Origin: Sphingomonas bacterium
GTDB lineage: Bacteria; Pseudomonadota; Alphaproteobacteria; Sphingomonadales; Sphingomonadaceae
Assembly (NCBI RefSeq): GCF_028292945.1
Contig: NZ_JAQGLJ010000025.1
Coordinates: forward strand, 1-37,495
Direction of reading: 5' to 3'
DNA length: 37,495 nucleotides
A program made the position numbers and the translations under genes. Under the pieces are notes generated by a model. That model made no database searches and was not told where the DNA came from. It worked only from the letters and a program-made list of their open reading frames with translations. Shown piece after piece: positions 25,481-33,152 of this stretch (positions are counted from its first letter, which is position 1; each line of letters starts with the position of its first letter).

Positions 25481-25906
25481 TCACCCCACGCTCAGCCCCA
25501 CATCCAGATTGCCGCGCGTGGCGTTGGAATACGGACACACCTCGTGCGCCGCCGCCATCAGGCGTTCGGCATCTGCCTTGTCGATGCCCGGTAGGGTCGC
25601 GGTCAGGTCAGCCGTCACGCCATAGCCGCCCTCCTCGCGAGGACCGAAGCCGACCTGCGCGGTCACCGTCGCGTCGGCGGGCACCTTGACGCCGACCTTG
25701 CCCGATACCGCCTTCATCGCGCCCAGGAAGCAGGCGGCATAGCCGGCCGCGAAGAGCTTTTCCGGGTTGGCGCCGTCGCCGCCGGGGCCGCCCATCTCCT
25801 TGGGCACGACCAGCTTCACGTCGACCGAGCCGTCGTCAGAGCGTGCCGATCCGTCACGCCCGCCGGTCGCGGTGGCGCTGGTCTTGTAGATCACGTTCAC
25901 GGCCAT
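25481..25906 (-). CDS. ohr: Organic hydroperoxide resistance protein (Ohr/OsmC family)
   Basis: Ohr reduces organic and lipid hydroperoxides with a reactive cysteine pair, using lipoyl-linked reducing power. The 141-residue protein has Cys59 in [10 protein letters not shown] and Cys124 in [13 protein letters not shown], Glu49 in [11 protein letters not shown] and an Arg near residue 17, the active-site set that favours Ohr over OsmC. The spacing and the [10 protein letters not shown] end are typical Ohr. Start ATG 25906 has AGGAGAAAC just upstream. It follows the amidohydrolase gene by 11 bases on the same strand. No OhrR regulator is in the window. Confidence 0.92.
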   Translation of the reverse strand: MAVNVIYKTSATATGGRDGSARSDDGSVDVKLVVPKEMGGPGGDGANPEKLFAAGYAACFLGAMKAVSGKVGVKVPADATVTAQVGFGPREEGGYGVTADLTATLPGIDKADAERLMAAAHEVCPYSNATRGNLDVGLSVG

Positions 25907-25917
25907 GCTTGTTTCTC

Positions 25918-27507
25918 CTATTTTGCGGCAGCGGGAGCTTCCTCCAGCATCGGCCACTTAACGCCCAGCTGCTCCAGATAGCTGCCATGCTTCGCCGGGT
26001 CGTAATAGAAACGCGCCAGCGCCGGTTTGTGCCGTGCCATGATCTCGGCGTTGATCTCGATCGCCGGCTTGTCGGTCGCGGCGATCATCGGCAGGTATTC
26101 CTGATCCTTGGTCTGCACGTCGGTGAAGTAAGCCTTCGCCGCCGCGCGCAGCTCCGGTTTGGTGAGCAGGTCCAGCGCCGTCATCGCCACCACCTTCGCG
26201 CCGGCGAGCACGCCCTTGTGCGCGATCGGCGTCGCCATCGCGATCGCGTTGGACCAATTGTGACCGGGCAGCTCGGGGATATTCGAGGGATAGCTGATCG
26301 TGATTGTCGGCACGACCCAGCTGACATCACCGATATCGTCCGAACCGCCGCTCTTGGGTTCATCCAGCGGCGGGGTGAGCTCCGACAGCTTGACCGCGAG
26401 CCCCTCGCGTTTCTCGGACCCGACATTCTTCTGGACGAGCTTGGCGAAGGCCTGTTCGTCCGGCGTCCATTTCGGGAGACCGATCGCACGAATGTTGGCG
26501 TAGGCGGCCTGCGCCATCGGCCGATTGAAGTGACGCGGCGCGGCGGTGCCGAGGATGCGGCGCGTGACGGTGGTGCCGGTCATCGCCGCAGCCCCTTCTG
26601 CCATGCGATTGCCGAGCGCGAAGTTGTCGGCGATCCGCTTGAAATCCTGCTCGCGGAAATAATACCAGACCGCCGCCTCCGACGGCACGACATTGGGCTG
26701 ATCGCCGCCGTCGGTAATGACGTAATGCGAGCGTTGTTCGGTGCGCAGATGCTCGCGCTGCATGTTCCAGCCGGTGTTCATCAGCTCGACCGCGTCGAGT
26801 GCGGACTTGCCGCGCCAGGGGGCACCTGCCGAATGCGCGCTCTCGCCCTTAAAGCGGTATTCGACCGAGACTAGCCCGGTGCCAGACGGCCGCCCCCAGC
26901 TGGTGCCCAGATTGTCGCCGACATGGGTGAACAGCACCGCGTCGACGCTTCGGAAGACGCCGTCGCGGACCATGAACGCCTTGCCCGCGACAAGTTCCTC
27001 GGCGACGCCGGGCCAGAGCAGGAGCGTGCCGGCGATCCCCGCGCGCGTCATCTGATCCTTGACCGCAAGCGCCGCGATGACGTTGACCGCCTGACCGCTG
27101 TTGTGCCCTTCGCCGTGACCGGGGCCGCCTTCGACCATCGGCTTGCGATAGGGCACGCCGGGCATCTGCGATGCCTTGGGAATGCCGTCGATATCGCTGC
27201 CGAGCGCGATCGTCGGACCGCCGGTCTGGTTGGTCCCCACCTTGTTGGTCCAGCGCGCCGTCCAGCCGGTCGGCAGGCCGGCGACCCCGCGCTCGACGGT
27301 GAAGCCCTCGCGTTCCAGCAGCGCGGTCAGGTAGCGTGCGGTCTCGACCTCCTGGAAGCCGAGTTCCGCGAACGAGAACAGGCTGTCGTTGATCTCCTGC
27401 GCCAGCTTCGCGCGCGCCTCGACGCCGGCGACGGCGCGCTGCTTGACGTCCTGCGCCGCCGCTCCAGTCGCGAGCAGCAGCGTCGCGAGCCCGATCATCA
27501 TCCGCAT
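25918..27507 (-). CDS. Secreted M20 family amidohydrolase (AbgB-like)
   Basis: The 529-residue protein has a signal peptide (MRMMIGLATLLLATGAAA) and an M20D-type metallo-amidohydrolase: FAELGFQEVETARYL, ALGSDIDGIPKASQ, GHGEGHNSGQAVNV (metal ligands His and Asn/Ser-type variant), LLWPGVAEELVAGKAFM with the Glu-Glu pair, FKGESAHSAGAPWRGKSALDAV, and GGSDDIGDVSW. Relatives include AbgB, which cleaves p-aminobenzoyl-glutamate, and IAA-amino acid hydrolases; the substrate here is not known. It should act in the periplasm. Start ATG 27507 has AGGGGAAG upstream. It lies 9 bases downstream of a broken DUF885 gene on the same strand, itself a peptidase-like family. Confidence 0.87.
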   Translation of the reverse strand: MRMMIGLATLLLATGAAAQDVKQRAVAGVEARAKLAQEINDSLFSFAELGFQEVETARYLTALLEREGFTVERGVAGLPTGWTARWTNKVGTNQTGGPTIALGSDIDGIPKASQMPGVPYRKPMVEGGPGHGEGHNSGQAVNVIAALAVKDQMTRAGIAGTLLLWPGVAEELVAGKAFMVRDGVFRSVDAVLFTHVGDNLGTSWGRPSGTGLVSVEYRFKGESAHSAGAPWRGKSALDAVELMNTGWNMQREHLRTEQRSHYVITDGGDQPNVVPSEAAVWYYFREQDFKRIADNFALGNRMAEGAAAMTGTTVTRRILGTAAPRHFNRPMAQAAYANIRAIGLPKWTPDEQAFAKLVQKNVGSEKREGLAVKLSELTPPLDEPKSGGSDDIGDVSWVVPTITISYPSNIPELPGHNWSNAIAMATPIAHKGVLAGAKVVAMTALDLLTKPELRAAAKAYFTDVQTKDQEYLPMIAATDKPAIEINAEIMARHKPALARFYYDPAKHGSYLEQLGVKWPMLEEAPAAAK

Positions 27508-27516
27508 GAACTTCCC

Positions 27517-27787
27517 CTATGTTTCAGCCGGGTACGGCCCTTTGCCGCGATCGGTGATGAACCTGTTGATCCGTGTCTCCAGCACCGGCAAGGGCACCCA
27601 GCCGAGACTGAGCAGCGTATCGTGGCAGGCGCGGATGTCGAACTTCGCGCCGACCCTCGGTCGCCAGGCCCTCCGCCACGCGCCATCGCCATCCGGCCTG
27701 CCAGAGCCCATCGAAGTGGCCGTCAGGGGCAGGTGCGGCGGCCGTCAGCAGGGTTTCAGCGAGTGGCAGAAGGAGGCCCATGGCCAT
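27517..27787 (-). pseudogene. Remnant of a DUF885 family protein (both ends kept, middle lost)
   Basis: From an ATG at 27787 the minus strand opens with a signal-like stretch (MGLLLPLAETLLTAAAPAP) and then HFDGLWQAGWRWRVAEGL, as at the N-terminus of secreted DUF885 proteins. About 50 codons on, another frame carries GAKFDIRACHDTLLSLGW and VPLPVLETRINRFITDRG, the C-terminal motif of DUF885, and stops at 27517. The roughly 500 residues expected between are missing. It cannot be functional. The family assignment of the tail is firm; that of the head is likely. Confidence 0.68.
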
Positions 27788-27844
27788 GCCTAGCGCCTCT
27801 AAGGGGCCGCTGCTAGACGGTCGCGTTGGGCCGGGGATAGGTAA

Positions 27845-29614
27845 ATGGGGGAACACGCCGTGACGCGCGCGACGTTTGTCGCGCTCGCAGTCTGCGCATT
27901 TGTGGCCCTGACCTGCATTCTGCTGTCGCTGAACCGCGGGCTCGAGTTGGGAGACGAGTCGGCTTACATATACCTGCTCCACCATCCAGACGTGGTGATG
28001 CAGTTCGTCGATTATCGACTTTGGGGGGCGTTCGGCGGCTCGGTCACCTTCTACCGTGTGCTGCCGCTGGTGTTGACCACGGCGAGTGCCGCGTTCGTGG
28101 CTGCAGGCGCGGTCCGCAGCCTGGATTTGAACCGGCGCGAAGCGGTGTTCGTTCACCTTGCCACGCTGGTCGGCGCGCTGGGTTATTTCTCTGTCATCCG
28201 CCCGACGATGAACTATGGAACGACCGGGCTCGTGTTCGGCAACCTGTTCATGGGGTTGCTGCTCAACGACCTAGCGCGTGCGCCGAGCCGCGGCTGGCCG
28301 TTGATCCTGTCCGTGCTGCTAGGAGTCAGCCTGTCGCTGATTGCCTTGGGGCGGTTCACCGCCGTTCCGGCCTATGTCGTCATTCTTATGGCTTATGCGG
28401 CGCTGCGACCCGGACCGCCGGCGACACGCGTCGTGCTGGTGGTCGCAACGCTGCTGGCTACGATGGCGGCCGTCGCGGTGCTGCAGGCGAGGAGCTTAGC
28501 CATCACCGACATGATCACGTTCGGGACAAGCCTGGCGAGCGCGTCCCACCGCCCGAGCGCGTTTGTACCTCGCGATCTCCTGTTGATCGCGCTGATGGCA
28601 GTCGCTGGTCTCGCAGGCGCTGTGGCGGTTTTGCTGGCGGCCCGGCTGGGGTTGTCGAGTTCGTGGGCGGCGGTGGCGTTCGTCGCCTTCGTCCTTGCGG
28701 CTGCGGTGATCGATCAGCGCGCCGTGCTGGCCGCCACCGACCCCGGTCCGTCACCATTTGAAACGAACGTAAATCTGTACGGCACCACCTATGGCTTCTA
28801 CATCGCGGCGGCTTTCTTCGCGGCGCTGATGGCGTTTGATGCCATATGCGAGGGGCGTCGCGCATGGCAGCGAGAAGGGCGGTCATGGGGGGTGGTGGTA
28901 CTGCTCGGACTAGCCTGCGCCCTGCCATTTCTGGGCACGAACACCGGCATCCTCGCGCGCTCCGGGTTGAACGCAGGTCCATTGTTCACCGCCACCGCCG
29001 TGTTGGCGCTCACGGTCGCGCGGCGCGGCGTACTTGCAAACTGGGCAGGGTCCGCTTGCGTCATAGGCGTCGCGGCGCTGGCGGCCTTGTGGGTGTTCCT
29101 GAACACGGTCTGGTCCCCCTATGGCGTGAACGGCGGTTGGAGCCGGCAAACCGTCCGGCTGGATTCACCAGCGAGTGTGGCGGGGCTGCGGGTAAGCGCC
29201 GGGACAGCCGCGTTGGCGACCGAACTGCAAGAGGGTTTGGCAATGCTCGGCTACGACCGGACGCTAGACCGGCTCCTGACCGGCTACGGCAAACCGGGAC
29301 TTGCGGTCCTGGCAGACGGCACAACGGTGACACCGCCTTTTCTTTATGATTATCCCGGCATGACCGTAGTCATTTGCGATATGGTCACACGCGGCGTGCA
29401 GAGCATGCGACCCAGACGACTTTACGGCCTCAACATCGATTTCCGGCCTGAATTACGTCGCTGCCTCGCCGAGCGCGGGATCAACCTCGCACCCAGCCGC
29501 GTCCACCGGGTTTCCAAGCGCCTGACGATCAACATCGTGCCAATCAGCCGATCCCTTCTGCGATCGCCCGCGTCGTGGCATCCCGGCGGCGGACATGCTC
29601 GCGCCAGACGATGA
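27845..29614 (+). CDS. Polytopic membrane protein, possible GT-C-like enzyme
   Basis: The 589-residue protein has about 11-13 hydrophobic segments. The first ends with LNRGLELGDESAYIYLLHH, an acidic first external loop (GDES) such as in GT-C glycosyltransferases that use lipid-linked sugars, but no family motif beyond that is clear to me. The C-terminal 150 residues (after VWSPYGVNGGWSRQTVRL) are soluble and probably periplasmic, with FLYDYPGMTVVICDMVTRG. GGGGATAGG precedes ATG 27845; GTG 27860 is an alternative. The last 71 bases overlap antisense with the end of the EamA gene. Codon use looks less GC-rich than in the flanking genes. No neighbouring glycan gene supports a specific role. Confidence 0.62.
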   Translation: MGEHAVTRATFVALAVCAFVALTCILLSLNRGLELGDESAYIYLLHHPDVVMQFVDYRLWGAFGGSVTFYRVLPLVLTTASAAFVAAGAVRSLDLNRREAVFVHLATLVGALGYFSVIRPTMNYGTTGLVFGNLFMGLLLNDLARAPSRGWPLILSVLLGVSLSLIALGRFTAVPAYVVILMAYAALRPGPPATRVVLVVATLLATMAAVAVLQARSLAITDMITFGTSLASASHRPSAFVPRDLLLIALMAVAGLAGAVAVLLAARLGLSSSWAAVAFVAFVLAAAVIDQRAVLAATDPGPSPFETNVNLYGTTYGFYIAAAFFAALMAFDAICEGRRAWQREGRSWGVVVLLGLACALPFLGTNTGILARSGLNAGPLFTATAVLALTVARRGVLANWAGSACVIGVAALAALWVFLNTVWSPYGVNGGWSRQTVRLDSPASVAGLRVSAGTAALATELQEGLAMLGYDRTLDRLLTGYGKPGLAVLADGTTVTPPFLYDYPGMTVVICDMVTRGVQSMRPRRLYGLNIDFRPELRRCLAERGINLAPSRVHRVSKRLTINIVPISRSLLRSPASWHPGGGHARARR

Positions 29615-30449
29615 ACAGCCCGCTGCCGACAATGATGGGCGCGCCGATCCAGGTTGCCGGGACGGGCAGGGTGCCGAACACGAGCCAACCGAACAAGGTC
29701 GCCCAGATCAGGGACGTATAGTCCATCGGCACCACCACCGACACCGGCCCGCGCGCCAGACTGGCGGTCATCGCCAGCTGCGCCGCGCCGCCGAGCAGCC
29801 CGATCGCACCGAGCATCAGCCAGACGTGGGGCTCGTGCCCCTGCGCGCTTGCCGCGTAGATGATCCCCAGCGGCAGCAGCGACAGCGTGGAAAACCAGAA
29901 TACCGTGGTCAGCGCGCTTTCGGTCCGCCCGATCTGCCGCAGCATGATCGAGACGCAGGCGGTGCCCGCCGCCGCGAGGACGCCTAGCGTCGCGCCGCCC
30001 AGCGGGATGGCGTTGGCGCCAGGCTGCGCGACGATCACCACGCCGGCAAACCCGGTCAGCACGGCGACCCAGCGCCGCCAGCCGGTCGGCTCCTTGAGGA
30101 TCAGCGCGCCCAGCACAGTGGCGAAGATCGGCATGGAAAAGCCGATCGTCGTCACCTCGGCGAGCGGCAGCGCCAGCACCGCGGAAAAGCCGAACCCCAT
30201 CGTGATCAGCCCAACCACCGCGCGCAGGAGGTGCGCGCCCATGCGCCGGCTGCGCAGACTTGCAACTCCCGGCCCGGCGGCGATCACGCCCGTCACCAGC
30301 AGCGCCGCGCCCGACTGACGATAGAACAGGATCTCGCCTAAGGACGCGCCGCCCTGTTCGGCGAGTTTGACGCACACCGTCATGCCCGCGAACAGCGCCA
30401 CGGCGAGGAGACGCAGCGCTATGGCGGAGAAGAGGCGGTCGTCGTTCAT
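29544..30449 (-). CDS. EamA/DMT family transporter
   Basis: The 301-residue protein has ten predicted membrane helices in two EamA repeats, the layout of drug/metabolite exporters: LFAGMTVCVKLAEQGGASLGEI and FYRQSGAALLV in the first, GTACVSIMLRQIGRTESA and PMDYTSLIWATLFGWLVFG in the second. Members move amino acids, nucleobases or other small metabolites; the substrate cannot be inferred. The start at 30449 (MNDDRLFSAIALR) begins at the first helix; the frame is open to 30515, but that part is not conserved in character. It is divergent from proS. Confidence 0.9.
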   Translation of the reverse strand: MNDDRLFSAIALRLLAVALFAGMTVCVKLAEQGGASLGEILFYRQSGAALLVTGVIAAGPGVASLRSRRMGAHLLRAVVGLITMGFGFSAVLALPLAEVTTIGFSMPIFATVLGALILKEPTGWRRWVAVLTGFAGVVIVAQPGANAIPLGGATLGVLAAAGTACVSIMLRQIGRTESALTTVFWFSTLSLLPLGIIYAASAQGHEPHVWLMLGAIGLLGGAAQLAMTASLARGPVSVVVPMDYTSLIWATLFGWLVFGTLPVPATWIGAPIIVGSGLFIVWREHVRRRDATTRAIAEGIG

Positions 30450-30537
30450 GCGCTTGTGAAGTCGTCCCGGCATCCACGCGAGACGCCCGCGTGCCGAAGG
30501 CTGATGGACGCGCATGGACCCTTAAACAAGTTCACAG

Positions 30538-30566
30538 GTGACGCGAGCGGGGCGAAGCGGCTAACC
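30538..30566 (+). promoter_or_regulatory. Candidate promoter for leaderless proS
   Basis: GTGACGC (30538-30544) and GCTAACC (30560-30566) with 15 bases between them fit the alphaproteobacterial TTGACGS...GCTANAWC pattern, with six of seven -35 positions matching. The proS ATG lies seven bases after the -10 box, where transcription would begin, and no Shine-Dalgarno is present. Confidence 0.5.
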
Positions 30567-30573
30567 GGTCCTT

Positions 30574-32106
30574 ATGAAACACGCGCTCCCCGTCACCCGC
30601 GAACAGGATTTCGCCGCCTGGTATCAGTCGGTCATCACAGAGGCCGATCTGGCCGAAGAGTCCGGGGTGCGCGGGTGCATGGTCATTCGGCCCTGGGGCT
30701 ATGGCATCTGGGAGCGCATCCAGCGGCTGCTCGACGACCGGATCAAGGCGACGGGGCATGAAAACTGTTATTTTCCGCTCTTCATCCCGCTCAGTTACTT
30801 TGAGAAGGAAGCGGAGCATGTCGATGGTTTTGCAAAGGAAATGGCGGTCGTCACGCACCACCGGCTGATCGCGGACGGCAAGGGCGGCCTGGTTCCGGAC
30901 CCGAGTGCGAAGCTCGAGGAACCGCTGGTCGTGCGGCCTACGTCCGAGACGGTGATCGGCGCCGCATTCGCTCGCTGGGTGCAGTCGTGGCGCGACCTGC
31001 CGGTGCTGATCAACCAATGGGCCAATGTCGTGCGGTGGGAGATGCGCACGCGCATGTTCCTGCGCACCTCGGAATTCCTGTGGCAGGAGGGGCATACCGC
31101 GCATGTCTCGGCCGATGAGGCACGCGAGCATACGCTGCGGATGCTGGAGGTGTACCGCTGCTTTGCGGAGGATTGCCTGGGGCTGCACGTGATCGCCGGT
31201 GAGAAGCCGGAGAATGAACGCTTCCCAGGCGCGGTGGCGACCTATTCGATCGAGGCCATGATGGGTGACGGCAAGGCGCTGCAGGCGGGCACGTCGCATT
31301 TCCTCGGCACGAACTTCGCATCCGCTCAGAACATACGGTTCCAAAACGCTGAAGGTCAGGTGGAACTGGTGAACACGACCAGCTGGGGTGTGTCGACGAG
31401 GATGATCGGTGCAGTCATCATGGTGCATGGCGACGACGACGGCCTGCGCTGTCCGCCCGCGATCGCGCCGTGGCAGGTGGTGATCGTGCCGATGCTGCGC
31501 GACGGCCCCGACGACGAAGCGATCATCAGCTATTGCAGGGGGTTGCAGGGCGAACTTGCCAGACAGAGCGCGCTGGGTGAGCCGGTCCGCGTGCTGCTCG
31601 ATCTCAAGCCCGCCAAGGCGGCGACGAAGCGGTGGGGCTGGGTCAAGAAGGGCGCGCCGGTGATCGTCGAGGTCGGCGGCCGCGACGTGGCGGGCGGCAA
31701 CGTCTCGGTGATCCGTCGTGACGAGCTGTACCGGGCTGACGGCAAGCTCGACAGCCGCGTGATGCCGCAAGCCGAGCTGATCGAGGGCGCGGGCGCGCTG
31801 CTGGAAGCGATCCAGGCATCGCTGCACGATCAATCGATCGAGAATGTGCGCGCCAACATCGTGCCGTTGAGCGATTGGCCGGCGGTGGAGGCGAGCTTCG
31901 CCGCCGATCAGAAGAACCCCGGCTGGGTCGATGTCGCGTGGTGCAGGCCGACGGGTGCCGCGCTGGACGCTGTGGTGGAGCAGCTGAAGGCACTGAAACT
32001 CACGATCCGCAACGCGCCGCGTGGCCAGACCGGGCAGCCCGACGCGCCGTGCATCTTCACCGGCGACACCGCCGTCGAGCGCATCCTGATCGGCCGGTCC
32101 TACTAG
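30574..32106 (+). CDS. proS: Prolyl-tRNA synthetase, archaeal/eukaryal type
   Basis: ProS charges tRNA-Pro in the cytoplasm. The 510-residue protein is the type without an editing domain inserted between motifs 2 and 3 and with a C-terminal extension beyond the anticodon-binding domain. Signs are VIRPWGYGIWERIQ, NCYFPLFIP, VRPTSETVIG (class II motif), QWANVVRWEMRTRMFLRT, EFLWQEGHTAH, LQAGTSHFLGTNFA and the SWGVSTRMIGAVIMVHGDD motif 3. The C-terminus ends RILIGRSY, with a Tyr, as in that type. Most bacteria, and many alphaproteobacteria, have a different ProS, so this gene is probably an ancient transfer in the sphingomonad line. The K+ channel gene follows with a one-base gap. Confidence 0.94.
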   Translation: MKHALPVTREQDFAAWYQSVITEADLAEESGVRGCMVIRPWGYGIWERIQRLLDDRIKATGHENCYFPLFIPLSYFEKEAEHVDGFAKEMAVVTHHRLIADGKGGLVPDPSAKLEEPLVVRPTSETVIGAAFARWVQSWRDLPVLINQWANVVRWEMRTRMFLRTSEFLWQEGHTAHVSADEAREHTLRMLEVYRCFAEDCLGLHVIAGEKPENERFPGAVATYSIEAMMGDGKALQAGTSHFLGTNFASAQNIRFQNAEGQVELVNTTSWGVSTRMIGAVIMVHGDDDGLRCPPAIAPWQVVIVPMLRDGPDDEAIISYCRGLQGELARQSALGEPVRVLLDLKPAKAATKRWGWVKKGAPVIVEVGGRDVAGGNVSVIRRDELYRADGKLDSRVMPQAELIEGAGALLEAIQASLHDQSIENVRANIVPLSDWPAVEASFAADQKNPGWVDVAWCRPTGAALDAVVEQLKALKLTIRNAPRGQTGQPDAPCIFTGDTAVERILIGRSY

Positions 32107-32107
32107 G

Positions 32108-33145
32108 ATGCCCGACGGGCGGCCCTACCGCCCCGGCGGCGACGAGCCGCGGTTCTTTCGCCGTGGCCGCCTTGGCGTCAAGGCGACATTGCTGCTGCGC
32201 GTTCTGGGCGTACTGCTGCTGGTCGGCATCGCGCTCGGTGGACACTGGTTGGACCGGGGCGGCCTGCGTGACAACTCGGACGGACACGTTTCCTTCCTCG
32301 ACGTCGTCTATTTCACCACCATCACGGTGACGACGGTCGGCTATGGCGACATCGTGCCGGTGACCGACACGGCGCGGATGTTCGACACCTTTGTGGTGAC
32401 GCCGATCCGCATCTTCGTTTTTCTGATTTTTCTGGGATCCGCCTACAGCTTCATGCTGCGGCAGGGATGGGAGCGGTGGCGCATGGGGTATGTCCGGCGG
32501 GCGTTGAAGGATCACACGATCGTCTGCGGCTATGGCGCGACCGGCGAGGCGGCGGTCGACGAGCTGCTCGCGCGGGGCACGCTGCCGGATGCCATCGTCG
32601 TCGTGGACTGCGATCCGGCGCGGCTGCGCGAGGTGGAGGCGCTGGGCGCCGCCACGGTCCAAGGTGACGCGACCCACAATGCGGTGCTTGAGACGGCCGG
32701 AATTCGCACCGCATCGACAGCGATCGTCACCGCCGGCCGCGACGACACGGCCGTGCTGGTGATGCTGACGATCCGCCGGCTGGCACCGGAGGTCCGTGTA
32801 TCCTGCGCGATCGCCGAGCGGGAAAACGAGGTTATCGCGCGCGACGCTGGCGCCGACGTGATCGTCAATCCGATCTCCTTTGGCGGCCAGTTGCTCGCCG
32901 GCTCCACGGTCGGACCGCATCTAGCCGATTATGTCGCGGAGCTCGTCACGCGCGGCGGTGACGCCGATCTGCATGAGCGGACGGTGACGCCCGCAGAGGT
33001 CGGCCGCTCGCCGGGCGAAATCCGCACCGGGCAGGTGCTGCGGATCTATCGCGACGACCGGTGCCTCCTGCTGGAAGATCCCGCCGCGCAGAGCCTGAAG
33101 GCCGGCGACGTGCTGATCGAGGTGGTGGCTCCTTCCCCGCGCTGA
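32108..33145 (+). CDS. Potassium channel with RCK (TrkA-N/TrkA-C) domains
   Basis: The 345-residue protein is a two-helix ion channel: a first helix at about 26-46, a pore loop with the selectivity filter TTVGYGD at 75-81, and a second helix at 93-112. Residues 135-250 are an RCK domain (HTIVCGYGATGEAAVDELL gives the GxGxxG loop; VVDCDPARLREVEALG and VQGDAT follow), and 265-345 a TrkA-C-like domain. It would conduct K+ across the inner membrane, gated by a nucleotide or ion at the RCK ring. It is complete. The gene is probably transcribed with proS (stop and start one base apart) and converges on glpD with a seven-base gap. Confidence 0.92.
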   Translation: MPDGRPYRPGGDEPRFFRRGRLGVKATLLLRVLGVLLLVGIALGGHWLDRGGLRDNSDGHVSFLDVVYFTTITVTTVGYGDIVPVTDTARMFDTFVVTPIRIFVFLIFLGSAYSFMLRQGWERWRMGYVRRALKDHTIVCGYGATGEAAVDELLARGTLPDAIVVVDCDPARLREVEALGAATVQGDATHNAVLETAGIRTASTAIVTAGRDDTAVLVMLTIRRLAPEVRVSCAIAERENEVIARDAGADVIVNPISFGGQLLAGSTVGPHLADYVAELVTRGGDADLHERTVTPAEVGRSPGEIRTGQVLRIYRDDRCLLLEDPAAQSLKAGDVLIEVVAPSPR

Positions 33146-33152
33146 CACGCCT

